From positions 930,001 to 994,000 of the forward strand of contig CP074402.1 in NCBI GenBank assembly GCA_018388625.1: a stretch of DNA of 64,000 bases, written 5' to 3'. Within the stretch, counting starts at the first letter, position 1, and every line of letters starts with the position of its first letter. The translations under genes were made by a program, and so were the position numbers. The stretch is from Nocardiopsis eucommiae (lineage in GTDB: Bacteria > Actinomycetota > Actinomycetes > Streptosporangiales > Streptosporangiaceae). The notes under the pieces were generated by a model, which saw nothing but the letters and a program-made list of their open reading frames with translations, did not search any database and was not told where the DNA came from. Positions 53,166-63,833 of the stretch are shown here, piece by piece.

Positions 53166-53974
53166 CTATTCCGGACGGCGCAACGGGGTGGGTCCGCCGT
53201 TGAGCCAGGTGAGGACCTGGTCGTGGACGGCGCCGTTGGTGCACACCAGGGGCCCGCCGTCCTCGAAGCCGTCCCCGCGCAGGTTGGTGGCGCGGCCGCC
53301 GGCCTCCTCCAGGATGATCGGCAGGGGGCCGCGTCCCAGAGCGAGAGCTCGGGCTCGGCCGCGATGTCCACTGTGCCCTCCGCGACCATCACGTGGGACC
53401 AGAAGTCACCGTAGGCACGGGTCCGCCACACGGAGCGCGTCAGTCCCAGGAACGACTCCAGTCGCTCCTGGTCCTCCCATCCGGACAACGACGAGAAGCT
53501 CAGGGAGGCGTCCGAGAGCTCCTGGACCTTGGAGACCTGGCAGCGGGAGGCCTTGGACAGGCTGCGGCCGGCCCAGGCGCCGCCGCCCTTCGAGGCCCAC
53601 CAGCGCCGGTGCAGCGCGGGAGCCGACACCACGCCCACCACGGGCCGGTCGCCCTCCAGCAGGGCGATGAGCGTGGCCCACACGGGCACGCCGCGCACGT
53701 AGTTCTTGGTGCCGTCGATGGGGTCGATGACCCACACGCGGTTGCTGTTGCCGCTCCGGCCGTACTCCTCGCCCACCACGGCGTCGCGCGGACGGGCGCG
53801 GGAGAGCACGCCGCGCAGGGTCTCCTCGACCATGCGGTCGGCCTCGGTCACCGGAGTCAGGTCCGGCTTGGTGTCGACCACCAGGTCGAGGGCGCGGAAC
53901 CGCTTCACCGCGATGTCGTCGGCAGCGTCGGCGAGCACGTGGGCCAGCCGCAGATCATCGTCAAAGGACACCAT
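53166..53974 (-). CDS. hisN: Inositol-monophosphatase-family phosphatase, HisN-type (frameshifted)
   Basis: About 269 residues. Metal and phosphate motifs GEE (68-70), DPIDGTKN (84-91) and a C-terminal LWDAAP. The frame breaks in the G run 53324-53328; one added base restores LWDAAPLPIILEEAGG and a TAG at 53166. Similarity and location near aroA/rsgA suggest histidinol-phosphate phosphatase, but inositol-phosphatase activity is not excluded. Confidence 0.82.
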
Positions 53975-54075
53975 GGCCGGTAACGCTACCCTCCCGGGCA
54001 CGAACATGCCCAAAGCGCCGCCCCCGGCGTGACCAGAGTGTTAGGGGAGCGCGACCCCGGGGATCGGGTGCGAGG

Positions 54076-54695
54076 ATGGGTGGCGTGAGCGGAGAGAGAC
54101 GGCCCCGGGAGGGCACCGGGGTGCGTGGACGGTTGATGGACGCCGCCTACACCGAGGTGTTGGCGGGGCACTGGGGCGAGCGGCGGATGATCGACGTCGC
54201 CGCCACCGCCGGGGTGTCCAGGCAGACCCTCTACAACGTGTTCGGCAGTAAGGAGGGCCTGCTCCAGGCGGTGGTGGTGAGGGAGGTCACGGCGCTCCTG
54301 GACACCGTCGAGGAGATGTTGGCGGCCGACGGCCACGACCCGGCCCACGCGGTCAGCCGCACCACCCGGATGGTCCTCCTCGCCGCGCGGGACAACCCCC
54401 TGCTGCGCGCGGTCGTCACCGGGGACGACCAGCTTCTGCCGGTGCTCACGACCCGGGCGGCGCCGCTCCTGGACGCGCTGCGGGAACGCATCGCCTGGAC
54501 GCTGGCGGAGCACTGCCCGCAGGTGCCGTCCGGCACCGCGGAGGCGGTCGCGGACGTCGCCCTGAGACTGACCGTCTCGTACGCGCTCCAACCGGTGGAT
54601 CCGGACCGGGCGGCCCACCGGGTGGAGACGGTCGTGCACGGCATGCTGCTGGTCGACCGTCAGGAGGCGGAGGTGCCGGAGGGACGGGGGCGTAG
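54076..54695 (+). CDS. TetR-family regulator (C-terminal end uncertain)
   Basis: About 206 residues after correction. HTH: LMDAAYTEVLAGHW...MIDVAATAGVSRQTLYNVFGSKEGL. As given, the frame does not stop and runs through the antisense of the next gene to 56208. One extra G in the run 54686-54690 gives a TAG at 54693-54695, the expected size. It is divergent from hisN; the target is unknown. Confidence 0.75.
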
Positions 54696-54876
54696 CGAAC
54701 GCGGCGAGGTGCCGCTCGGCGACCCCGTGGACCAGGGGTCCACGGAGAGCGACCGCGCCCACGACCGGCGCCGCGGCGGGACCGTCGACCCCGAGGCCCC
54801 CTCCCCCGACCACAGTGAGCGGCCCGCCGGGACCCCACGCACGCGGGGCCCGCACGGCGGGCCGGTCGCCCGCGGA

Positions 54877-55757
54877 CTAGGCGGACTTCGCGAGCAGCCC
54901 GATGGCGCCCGCCGTGCCCTCGTCGGAGTACCCCTGGCCCAGGCGCTCCTCCAGCAGCTCCAGGTAGGGCGCGAGCAGCCGGAAGTCCACGTCCTGCTCC
55001 CGCGCCGCGACCTCGAAGGTGCGGAAGCCGGACACCAGCATCCCCAGGTTGGCCTGCACGTCCCTGGTGTAGTCACCGCTGTCGAGCTGGTCGGCGACGG
55101 TGTCGTTGGACGTGAGCATGGCTGTGAGCCACGAGGTGAGCAGGCCGGAGAACTCCTTCAGGGGCATCTCCTCCTCTCGCACCAGCGCGAAGGCGTGGGA
55201 GACCCCGGCGAACATGCCGTACATGGCGCTGAGGAGCGCGATGTCGTACAGGGCCGCGGAGCCGGGGCGGGAGCCCGTGTAGCGCACGCCCAGGACGGCC
55301 GCCAGTGCGGACTCGTGCTGGTCCAGGAGCTCCCGGGAGCCGCTGTAGAACACGTACCCGCCGGCCTCGGGGACGCCCACCATCGACGGGCTCGACATGA
55401 TGCCGCCGCTGAGGAAGCGGGCGCCCCGGTCCCGCGCCCACGCGGCGCGGGCGTCGGCCTCGTTCGGGGTGCCCGTGGTGAGGTCGACCAGGTCCCTGCC
55501 GACGAGGTCGGCCCCGTCCAGGGCGTCCCCGACGGAGGCGTCGTCCATCAGACAGGTGACGATCAGCGTTCCGGCGGCGACCGCCTCGGCGGCGGTGGCG
55601 GCCACGTCGGCGCCGAGCGCGCGCAGGGGCTCGGCGCGAGAGGCGGTGCGGTTCCAGACGGTCAGGGGTGCCCGGCGTGCAGCCAGGCCTGGGCGAGGGC
55701 GCTGCCCATGGCGCCGAGTCCGAGCAGGACGACGCGGGGCTTGTTGTCGTTGGTCAT
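54877..55757 (-). CDS. NAD(P)-binding oxidoreductase, imine-reductase-like (frameshifted)
   Basis: About 293 residues. N-terminal Rossmann GLGAMGSALAQAWLHAGH, then LVDLTTGTPNEADARAAWA and a helical C-terminal domain with ALYDIALLSAMYGMFAG, the pattern of the imine reductase branch of the 6-phosphogluconate-dehydrogenase fold. The break is at the G run 55665-55668; one added base restores the join to HPLTVWNRT. It is divergent from hxlR, 97 bases away, which probably controls it. Confidence 0.82.
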
Positions 55758-55795
55758 GTGTCTAGGCTTGTACCGCGCTCGGCACGGGACAAGTA

Positions 55796-55826
55796 CGCAC
55801 TTCGGAGTGGGCGCGCACTTCGGGGT
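55796..55826. promoter_or_regulatory. Direct repeats, candidate HxlR operator
   Basis: CGCACTTCGGAGT (55796-55808) and CGCACTTCGGGGT (55814-55826), 18 bases apart, lie between the divergent oxidoreductase and HxlR genes. Confidence 0.55.
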
Positions 55827-55854
55827 AAGCGAGCAGGTGGACGGGGTGGGGGTC

Positions 55855-56208
55855 ATGGCCGCCAAACAGGGGCGGGACGGGTATCACTGCGGGATCGACG
55901 CAGCGATGGACGTGGTGAGCGGCAAGTGGAAGGTGCTGGTGCTGTGGGCGCTCGACCAACGCCCCCACCGGTTCGGTGAGCTGCGCCGCGCCCTGCCGGG
56001 CATCACGGAGAAGGTCCTCGCCTCGCACCTGCGCGAGCTGGAGGACGACGGGATCGTACGGCGTGAGGACTTCTCCGAGGTTCCGCCCCGGGTGGAGTAC
56101 TCGCTGACCGACCTCGGCCGCAGTCTGAACCGCGCCCTGGAGCCCCTGGGGGCCTGGGGACGTGAACACCGCCTGCCCGCCGGCTACACCGGGGCCCGGA
56201 CGGCCTGA
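55855..56208 (+). CDS. HxlR-family winged-helix regulator
   Basis: 117 residues from ATG 55855. The conserved Cys sits in YHCGID, followed by SGKWKVLVLWAL, RFGELRRALPGITEKVLASHL and the wing YSLTDLGRSL. HxlR proteins sense electrophiles or oxidants through the Cys and usually regulate a divergent oxidoreductase, as seen here. Confidence 0.88.
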   Translation: MAAKQGRDGYHCGIDAAMDVVSGKWKVLVLWALDQRPHRFGELRRALPGITEKVLASHLRELEDDGIVRREDFSEVPPRVEYSLTDLGRSLNRALEPLGAWGREHRLPAGYTGARTA

Positions 56209-56262
56209 GCCCGTTCGGTCGACCCCTCCGTAGAGGCCGACCGCACCCGGGCCCGGCGGGCG

Positions 56263-57293
56263 TCAGGAGTGGGGGCCGGGCGGCGGCGGGGCGTCCTCGG
56301 TGTCGTCGTCGCCCTCGCGGCTGCTGAGGAGCCTGCGGAGCGAGGCCACCCGCTCGGCGTCCACCTCGCCGCGTGCCAGAGCCGCGCCGATGGCGCACTC
56401 CGGGGCGTCGGGCTGGTGGGAGCAGGCGGGCGGGCAGTCGGCGGCGAGTGCGGCGAGGTCCTGGAACCCGGACACGATCTCCTCGGGGAGACGTGCGCCA
56501 GGCCGAAGCTGCGCACGCCGGGGGTGTCGATCAGCCAGCCGCCCTCGAACCGCAGGGCGAGCGCGGACGTGGAGGTGTGGCGGCCACGGCCGGTGACGGC
56601 GTTCACGTGGCCCACCGCCCGGTCCGTGCCCGGCACCAGTCTGTTCACCAGGGTGGACTTGCCCACACCCGAGGAGCCCACGAACACCGTGGTGCGATCC
56701 GCGAGACGGCCGCGCAGCTCGTCCAGGTCACCCTCCGGGCCGAGCACCTCGTAGGGCAGCCCGAGGGGCTCGTAGGTGCTCAGCATCTCGTCCGGCGCGG
56801 CGAGGTCGGCCTTGGTGAGGCAGAGCAGCGGCTCGAGCCCGGCGTCGTACGCGGCGACCAGACAGCGGTCCACGAAGCGCGGTTGCGGGGCCGGGTCCGC
56901 GAGGGCGCAGACGATCGCGAGCTGGTCCGCGTTGGCGACGATCACCCGCTCGACCGGGTCGGTGTCGTCGGCGGTGCGTCTGAGCACGGAGGCGCGCTCG
57001 CGTACCCGCACCACGCGGGCCAGGGTGTCGGGTCTGCCGGAGAGGTCTCCGACCACGTCCACCCGGTCACCGACCACGATCGATCCCCGGCCGAGTTCGC
57101 GGGCCTTCATCGCCACCACGGGGACACCGTTCACCAGGCAGCGGTATCGCCCCCGGTCCACGGCGGTGACCAGGCCCTCCACGGCGTTCTCGTGCTTGGG
57201 CCGGTTCCGGGTGCGGGGCTTGGAGCCGCCTCGGGCGCGCACACGGATGTCGTCCTCGTCCAGGTGGCGGCCCCCGCCCCGCGTGCGGCTCAT
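56263..57293 (-). CDS. rsgA: Ribosome small-subunit GTPase RsgA (frameshifted)
   Basis: About 343 residues. OB domain, then circularly permuted GTPase order: TKAD (160-163), GSSGVGKST (206-214), DTPG, and a C-terminal zinc knuckle ([14 protein letters not shown]). The frame breaks in the G run 56485-56488; one added base restores it. It matures the 30S subunit. Its ATG overlaps the aroA stop by four bases, implying coupling. Confidence 0.9.
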
Positions 57294-58614
57294 GCCAGGA
57301 CCTCCGACCACAGACCCGGGAAGTCGGGCAGCGTCTTGCGCGTGGTGGCGATGTTCTCCACCTCCACCCCGGGCACCGCGAGCCCGATCACCGCGCCGGA
57401 CGTGGCCATCCGGTGGTCGTCGTAGGAGTGGAAGACCCCGCCGTGCAGGGCCCGGGGCCGGATGAGCAGCCCGTCGGGCAGCTCCTCCACGTCCCCGCCC
57501 AGGCGGTTGATCTCGGCGGCCAGCGCCGCGATGCGGTCGGTCTCGTGCCGACGCAGGTGGGCGATCCCGGTGAGGCGGGAGGGGAGTCGGCCAGGGCCGC
57601 CACAGCGGCGATGGTGGGGGTGAGTTCGCCCACGTCGCGCAGGTCGGCGGTGATCCCGCGGATCTCGCCGGTACCGCGCAGGGTGAGGTCCTCACCGGAG
57701 CGGGAGACCTCGCCGCCCATCCGGGTGAAGAGATCGCGCAGCGCGTCGCCGGGCTGGGTGGTGTGCTCGGGCCATCCCTGGACGGTCACCTCACCCTTGC
57801 TGACCAGGGCTGCGGCCAGGAACGGCGCGGCGTTGGAGAGGTCGGGCTCGACGGTGATCTCCGAGGCCCGGACCGGACCCGGCTCCACCCTCCACGCGTT
57901 CTCGCCCGTGGTGACCCGGACGCCCACGGCACGCAGCATCTCCACGGTCATGTCCAGGTGCGGCTGGGAGGGGACCGGCGGGCCCTCGTGCCGCACGTGC
58001 ACGCCCTCGGTGAAACGGGCACCGCTGAGCAGTAGCGCGGAGACGAACTGCGAGGAGCCCGAGGCGTCCAGGGTGACCTCGCCGCCGCGGACGGCACCGG
58101 TGCCGTGGATGGTCATCGGCAGGGCGCCGCGCCCCTCGTCGTCGATGTCGGCGCCCAGCGCGCGCAGGGCGCCGAGCAGCTCGTCCACCGGCCGCTCACG
58201 CGCGCGGGGGTCGCCGTCGAAGCGGACGTCCCCGGAGGCCAGGGAGGCCAGCGGCGGCACGAACCGCATGACGGTGCCCGCGTTGCCGACGTCCACGGCG
58301 GCCGGGCCCCGGGGCGCCACCGGGGTCACGGACAGGTCCGGGACCTCCGGGTCGTCGGAGGGGAGTTCGGTGACCCGGGTGCCCAGGGCGCGCAGGGCAC
58401 CCACCATGAGCTCGCTGTCCCTGCTCACCAGGGGGCGGCGTACCACGCACGGCGTCTCGGAGAGCGCGGCGAGGATCAGCGCCCGGTTGGTGACGGACTT
58501 GGATCCGGGAAGGGAGACGCGGGCGCGCACCGGCTGCCGCGCGACGGGCGCGGGCCAGTGCTCCCCGGAGGGAGTGGCGGGCGAGGCGGGCGGCGTGGGC
58601 ACGGAGTCAGGCAT
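57290..58614 (-). CDS. aroA: EPSP synthase AroA (frameshifted)
   Basis: About 441 residues. [12 protein letters not shown] near 35-46, [19 protein letters not shown] and HETDRI plus a conserved C-terminal DDHRMA. It condenses shikimate-3-phosphate with PEP in the shikimate pathway. The break lies at 57581-57584; one extra base restores [14 protein letters not shown]. Upstream gene of the aroA-rsgA operon. Confidence 0.93.
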
Positions 58615-58821
58615 GGTCCAAGGTTATCGGTCCGTGGTCGGACGCGGAGGAGGTCGTGGTCGGCCTGTGGACGGAGGCGTCGGAAGAGGAGCGGGCCACG
58701 TGTCGGGGGCGGGACGACGCGACGGCGGACGGGCGCGGCGGACCCGCCCGCACGGCCCGTGGAGGAGGAGACGGGGCGGGGGATGGGGGCGGATGTGGTC
58801 GGACGTATCCTGGAATGCGCC

Positions 58822-59993
58822 ATGGTGTATCTGGATCACGCAGCCACGACCGAGGTCCGCCCCGAGGTGATCGCCGATGTGGCGGCGCAGCTCGGCGCGC
58901 TCGGCAACCCATCGTCCCTGCACGGCCACGGACGGACCGCTCGGCGTACCGTCGAGGAGTCCCGAGAACGTGTGGCCGAGGCGGTGGGCTCCACCCCGCA
59001 CGAGGTGGTCTTCACCGCGGGCGGGACCGAGTCGAACAACATCGCGATCAAGGGCCTGTACTGGTCCCGCAACGCCGAGGACCCCCGGCGCACTCGTGTC
59101 CTGGTCAGCGCCGTCGAGCACCACGCCGCGCTCGACCCCGCGCGCTGGATGGCCGACCACCAGGGCGCCGTGTGCGAGGAACTGCCCGTGGACGCGGTGG
59201 GCCGGGTGGCTCCCGAGGTGCTGCGCGCGGCGATCGACCGCGACCCCGCCTCCGTGGCCGTGGTCTCCGTGATGTGGGCCAACAACGAGATCGGCACCGT
59301 ACAGCCGGTGCGCGAGCTGGCCGCCGTCGCCGCCGAGTACGGAGTCCCCTTCCACACGGACGCGGTCCAGGCCGTGGGCGCGCTGGAGGTGGACTTCGCC
59401 GCGAGCGGTGTGAGCGCCCTGACCCTCAGCGGGCACAAGCTGGGGGGTCCGGTGGGCGCCGGAGCCCTGCTGGTCGCCCGGGGGCTCGCCCCGACCCCGG
59501 TCCTGCACGGTGGCGGCCAGGAACGCGACATCCGTTCCGGAACGCTGTCCGCCCCGCTGGCGCGCGGCCTCGCGACCGCCGTGGACGCCGCCGTCCGTGA
59601 CCGCGAGGAGCACGCCAAGCACCTCACCGCGCTCCGAGGCGAACTGGAGTCCCGGGTCCGGGGCGTCGTGCCCGACGTGGTGGTCAACGGCGACCCGGAG
59701 CTGCGTCTCCCGGGGATCGCGCACCTGTCCTTCCCCGGCTGCGAGGGCGACGCCCTGCTGATGCTGCTCGACGCCAGGGGCATCTCCTGCTCCACCGGCT
59801 CGGCCTGCTCGGCGGGGTGGCGCAGCCCAGTCACGTGCTGCTGGCGACCGGCGCGGACCCGGACACGGCCCTGAGCAGTCTGCGCCTGTCCCTGGGACGG
59901 ACGTCCACCGAGGAGGACGTGGACCGGCTGGTCGAGGCGATCGGCCCCGCGGTGGAGCGCGCCCGCGCCGCCAGAGCCAAGCGACGGCGCTGA
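58822..59993 (+). CDS. Cysteine desulfurase, IscS/NifS type (frameshifted)
   Basis: About 390 residues. PLP lysine K206 in SGHKLGG, TGGTESNN-like AGGTESNN at 67-73, and the catalytic loop [11 protein letters not shown] with C329. It supplies sulfur for Fe-S clusters or thio-cofactors. The break is at the G run 59814-59817; one base restores [16 protein letters not shown] and a TGA at 59991. Start ATG 58822 is probably near-leaderless, with a -10-like TATCCT at 58806. Confidence 0.9.
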
Positions 59994-60016
59994 CGATCCC
60001 GGAGGTGTGGCCCGAC

Positions 60017-60052
60017 GAAGGCGGCGGTGCCCCAGGGCACCGCCGCCGTTCG
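60017..60052. terminator. Bidirectional terminator
   Basis: GGCGGCGGTGCCC (60020-60032) pairs with GGGCACCGCCGCC (60035-60047) in the gap between convergent genes. Confidence 0.75.
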
Positions 60053-60069
60053 GTCCGCTCGCGCGGGGG

Positions 60070-60726
60070 TCAGTCCTCCGCGCGCTTGACGGTGACCGAC
60101 TCCAGCACGACGTCGCTGGTGGGGCGGTCGGCGCTGTCCGTCTCGACGACCGCGATCGCGTCCACGACCTCCATCGACTCCTCGTCGGCGACTTTGCCGA
60201 AGATGGTGTGCAGGCCGGTCAGGTGCGGCGTGGGCTCCACCGTGAGGAAGAACTGCGAACCGTTGGTGTTCGGGCCGGAGTTGGCCATGGCGAGCAGACC
60301 CGGCTCGTCGAACGCGCGACCGGAGTCGAACTCGTCCTCGAACGTGTAGCCGGGGCCGCCGCGACCGGTGCCGGTCGGGTCGCCGCCCTGGATCATGAAG
60401 CCGTCGATCACGCGGTGGAAGACCGTGCCGTCGTAGAACTCGGCGGCGCCCGTCTCCTCGTTCTTCGGACCGTCCCCCTCGGCGAGCTCCACGAAGTTGG
60501 TGACGGCACGCGGGGCGTCCGAGGCGAAGAACTCCACCTCGATGTCGCCCTCGCTGGTGTGCAGGGTGGCCCCGTCGACGTCGGGGACCTCCACCTCCGT
60601 CTCCGTGGCCTCCGTGGCCTCGGGGGATTCCGGTGACTCCGGCGTCTCCGGTTCGTTCTGGCACGCGGCCGTGACGAGGAGGGCGGTGGAGGCGAGGATC
60701 GCTACCGGCAGGGTCAAGCGGTTCAT
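60070..60726 (-). CDS. Cyclophilin-type peptidyl-prolyl isomerase, lipoprotein
   Basis: 218 residues. Signal peptide with lipobox-like VTAAC, an acidic Glu/Thr/Pro linker, then a cyclophilin domain with [29 protein letters not shown] and HTIFGKV. It probably folds proteins on the outer face of the membrane. Confidence 0.9.
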   Translation of the reverse strand: MNRLTLPVAILASTALLVTAACQNEPETPESPESPEATEATETEVEVPDVDGATLHTSEGDIEVEFFASDAPRAVTNFVELAEGDGPKNEETGAAEFYDGTVFHRVIDGFMIQGGDPTGTGRGGPGYTFEDEFDSGRAFDEPGLLAMANSGPNTNGSQFFLTVEPTPHLTGLHTIFGKVADEESMEVVDAIAVVETDSADRPTSDVVLESVTVKRAED

Positions 60727-60849
60727 CGGTTCACTTCCGGGTCAGGTTCGCGGCGGGGCGGCACACAGGTTACTCCGGACGGGTGGGCGCCGGTCCCGTG
60801 GGCTGGCCCGACGGCGGATCCGGCGTGCTCCGGGCCCTTCGGACGGCGG

Positions 60850-61329
60850 TCAGGACGACGGACCGACCGGGTCCTCGTCGTCGTCACGGCGGGAGTCGCC
60901 CGAGCCGGACGCCCCTCCGGCGTCGCGTCCCCCGTGCTCACGCTCCTGACGCTCCCGGGACTCGCGTTCCTGGATCTCCCTGGCGCGGCGGCGCTGCTCC
61001 TCGGCGCGCTCACGGCAGCGCCGCAGGAACGCCTCGTCCTCCTCCGGAGAGACGGCGCGGGCACGTCCGGGGTGCTCGTACTCGGGGAAGGGCGGGGGCG
61101 GGCCCGCGGGGCCCTGGGCGAGCGCGGGGTCGCGCGGAGGGCGCCCGAGCAGGAACCACAGCGCGGCGCCGACCTTGGGCAGGAGCAGGACGATCACCGC
61201 CCACACCGGTTTGGGCAGGAGACGGATCCTCTCGGAGTCCGAGCCGATGACGTCGAAGAGCACGTAGACCCAGAAGACGAGCGACGCGAGGGCAAGGAAG
61301 AGGGCGAAGTAGACCAACGGACCTTCCAA
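60850..61329 (-). CDS. PLDc_N-type small membrane protein
   Basis: 159 residues. Two N-terminal helices (about 6-26 and 43-63) with RLLPKPVWAVIVLLLPKVGAA, the pattern of the phospholipase D-nuclease N-terminal domain, but no nuclease follows. The C-terminal part is a highly charged Arg/Glu coil. Confidence 0.8.
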   Translation of the reverse strand: MEGPLVYFALFLALASLVFWVYVLFDVIGSDSERIRLLPKPVWAVIVLLLPKVGAALWFLLGRPPRDPALAQGPAGPPPPFPEYEHPGRARAVSPEEDEAFLRRCRERAEEQRRRAREIQERESRERQEREHGGRDAGGASGSGDSRRDDDEDPVGPSS

Positions 61330-61531
61330 TCGGGGGAAACACTCGACAGCGCTGGGGCGACATCATCGGCTTTGTACTGACTTATCACGGATGGCCGCAC
61401 CCGCCCGGTCGCTTGACCAGCCGCCCCGAACCGGGGAGGGTCGGACCACAGGGGCTGGGGCGTCGGACAGAGGGTACGTCACCACCTGCCCTCCACAGGT
61501 GACTGCTGACCGGCCTAGGACGGGAGAGGTT

Positions 61532-62350
61532 ATGGGCGTGAACACCGTGTTGCCGTCGGCGATGTGGCTCCCCTTCGGGGCACGGGTGCTGCGTGCCCGA
61601 TCCGATCGGGGCCTCTCACGTGCCGAGCTCGCCAGGAACGTCGGGGTCACCGACGACAAGCTCCGCGAGGTCGAGGACGCGCACTGCCGCCCGGCCCGAT
61701 CACTGGTCGAGAGGGTCGACACCGTGCTGGGCACCGAGCACCAGCTGGTCGACGCGTGGGCCATCACCCTCCAGGCGGAGGCCTTCCCGAGCGAGTTCGG
61801 GGACATGAGCGAGCTCGGCACGCACGCCGCCCGCCTCTGGGAGCACCAGCCGATGGCGGTCCCCGTCTTCCTGCGTACCCGCGAGTACTCGCGGGCGATC
61901 CTCGAACCCCGCCACCCCAACCTCGACAGCGAGGAGATCGAGGCCCTGGTGGAGGACGAGATGGCCGAACGCGCCGCCACCACCGGCCCCGACGGCCCCG
62001 CGCTGCGCGTGGTCCTCAACGAGTCCGTGCTCCAGCGGCCCCAGGGCGGCGCCGACGTCCTCAACGGACAGCGCGACTTCCTCGGGGACCTCGTCAAGGC
62101 GGGCATCCTCAGCCTCGCCGTGATCCCCGAGGAGACCCCGCACCACCCGGGCCTCGGAGGCGCGTTCCGGATCATGGAGTTCGCGGACCGCCCCAGCATG
62201 GTCTACGCCTTCGCCGCGCAGGGCGGCGAGCTGACCGGGGACACCGAGGACGTCGGGCACTGCCGCATGGTGCGCGACTCCATCGAGGAGGCCAGTGTGG
62301 ACCTCACCCCCGAGTCCGAACTCCTCACCGTGCGCTGGCCCGAGGGCTGA
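61532..62350 (+). CDS. Scr1-type XRE regulator (HTH plus DUF5753)
   Basis: 272 residues from ATG 61532 behind GGAGAGG. N-terminal HTH (RSDRGLSRAELARNVGVTDDK), then a DUF5753 domain with FLRTREYSRAILE and LVEDEMAERAA and a final HCRMVRDSIEEASVD. In actinomycetes these are abundant and usually neighbour a DUF397 protein; none is adjacent here. Confidence 0.87.
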   Translation: MGVNTVLPSAMWLPFGARVLRARSDRGLSRAELARNVGVTDDKLREVEDAHCRPARSLVERVDTVLGTEHQLVDAWAITLQAEAFPSEFGDMSELGTHAARLWEHQPMAVPVFLRTREYSRAILEPRHPNLDSEEIEALVEDEMAERAATTGPDGPALRVVLNESVLQRPQGGADVLNGQRDFLGDLVKAGILSLAVIPEETPHHPGLGGAFRIMEFADRPSMVYAFAAQGGELTGDTEDVGHCRMVRDSIEEASVDLTPESELLTVRWPEG

Positions 62351-62419
62351 CCGGTCGTTGGCTGATCGGTCACGGAACGGCCTTGGGAACGTGACCGTCC
62401 ATGGGCTAGGTTGCCCGCC

Positions 62420-63633
62420 ATGGATATCGCAATCACTTCCGGATACGTGGTTCCCGTCGACGGCGACCCCATCGACGGGGGCACGGTCCTCATCTCCGAC
62501 GGGAAGATCGCCGCAGTCGGACCGGCCGCCGACGTCACGGTCCCCGAGGGCGCCGAGATCGTCGACGCCGCGGGTCAGTGGGTCCTTCCCGGCTTCGTCG
62601 AGGCCCACGGCCACGTGGGTATCCACGAGGAGACCATCGGCTGGGCCGGTGACGACACCAACGAGATGACCGACCCCAACGGCGCCCGCATGCGCGCGAT
62701 CGACGCCATCAACCCCGCCGACCAGGGTTTCGCCGACGCCCTGTCCGGAGGCGTCACCAGCTCGGTGATCAAGCCCGGCTCCGGGAACCCCATCGGCGGC
62801 CGCACCGTCGCCCTCAAGATGTGGGGCCGCAGCGTCGAGGACCGCCTCCTCAAGGAGCCCGCCAGCGTCAAGAGCGCCCTCGGTGAGAACCCCAAGCGCG
62901 TCTACGGCAAGAAGGACACCCTGCCCTCCACCCGGCAGGGCGTGGCGCGGTCATCCGCGACGCCTTCACCCGGGCCCAGGACTACAAGGCCAAGCGGGAC
63001 CACGCCGCCCAGGAGGGCACGCCCTTCGACCGCGACAACACCCTGGAGACCCTCGTCCAGGTCCTCGACGGCGAGGTGCCCTGGTGCCAGCACGTGCACC
63101 GCGCCGACGACATGCACACCGCGATGCGCCTGGCCGACGAGTTCGGCTACCGCCTCATCATCAACCACTGCACCGAGGGCCACCTGCTGGCCGACGAGAT
63201 CGCCGAGCGCGGCATCCCCGTCATCACCGGTCCGCTGATGACCAGCCGTTCCAAGGTGGAGGTGGGCAACCGGACCCTGGCCAACCCCGGCATCCTGGAC
63301 CGCGCGGGCGTGAAGGTCGCCCTCACCACCGACGCCCCGGTCATCCCGATCGAGTTCCTCGTGTACCAGGCCATCCTGTGCGTGAAGGAGGGCATGGACC
63401 GCGACTCCGCGATCCGCGCGCTCACCGTCAACCCCGCGGAGATCATGGGCCTGGACGACCGGGTCGGGTCCCTGCGCCCCGGGCTGGACGCCGACGTCGT
63501 GGTGTGGTCCGGAGACCCGCTCGACATCATGAGCCGCGCCCGGCGCGTGTTCGTCGACGGCCGCGAGGTGTACACCTACGACGAGTCGACGCGCGCCGGG
63601 ATCGTCGCGGACGCCTACTACCGGGAGTCCTGA
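62420..63633 (+). CDS. Amidohydrolase (frameshifted)
   Basis: About 404 residues. Metal ligands H63 and H65 (EAHGHVG), later HVHRADD, NHCTEGH and TTDAP. Structure resembles imidazolonepropionase/dihydroorotase-like amidohydrolases that cleave C-N bonds in cyclic amides; substrate unknown. The break lies near 62945-62948; one added base restores RQGVAAVIRDAFTRAQ. Confidence 0.85.
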
Positions 63634-63671
63634 GCCGGACCGCCGTGCGGCCCCACCGCCCCCACCGGCCC

Positions 63672-63730
63672 TCTGAGGTACCTCAGACGTCCTCACGCCG
63701 TGTCCCGCGCCCTCTGAGGCGGGGCACGGC
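63672..63730 (+). terminator. Palindrome and hairpin after the amidohydrolase
   Basis: A 16-base perfect palindrome (63672-63687) is followed by GCCGTGTCCCGC pairing with GCGGGGCACGGC up to 63730. The decamer CCCTCTGAGG occurs at 63669 and 63710. Confidence 0.5.
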
Positions 63731-63833
63731 GCCGTCATCTGGTGAAGTCTCCCGATGTGCGGCCGGGTGCCTTAGCCGGAGTCTGTAACCAGCCGGGAGG
63801 TTCCCGGCCGACACGGACCAGCAGGGGGACACC

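Noticed and set aside
54696..55854. One 710-residue frame from TetR through to HxlR
   Set aside because: The middle part is the antisense of the imine-reductase-like gene; the two ends are separate, recognisable regulators joined by a lost stop codon.
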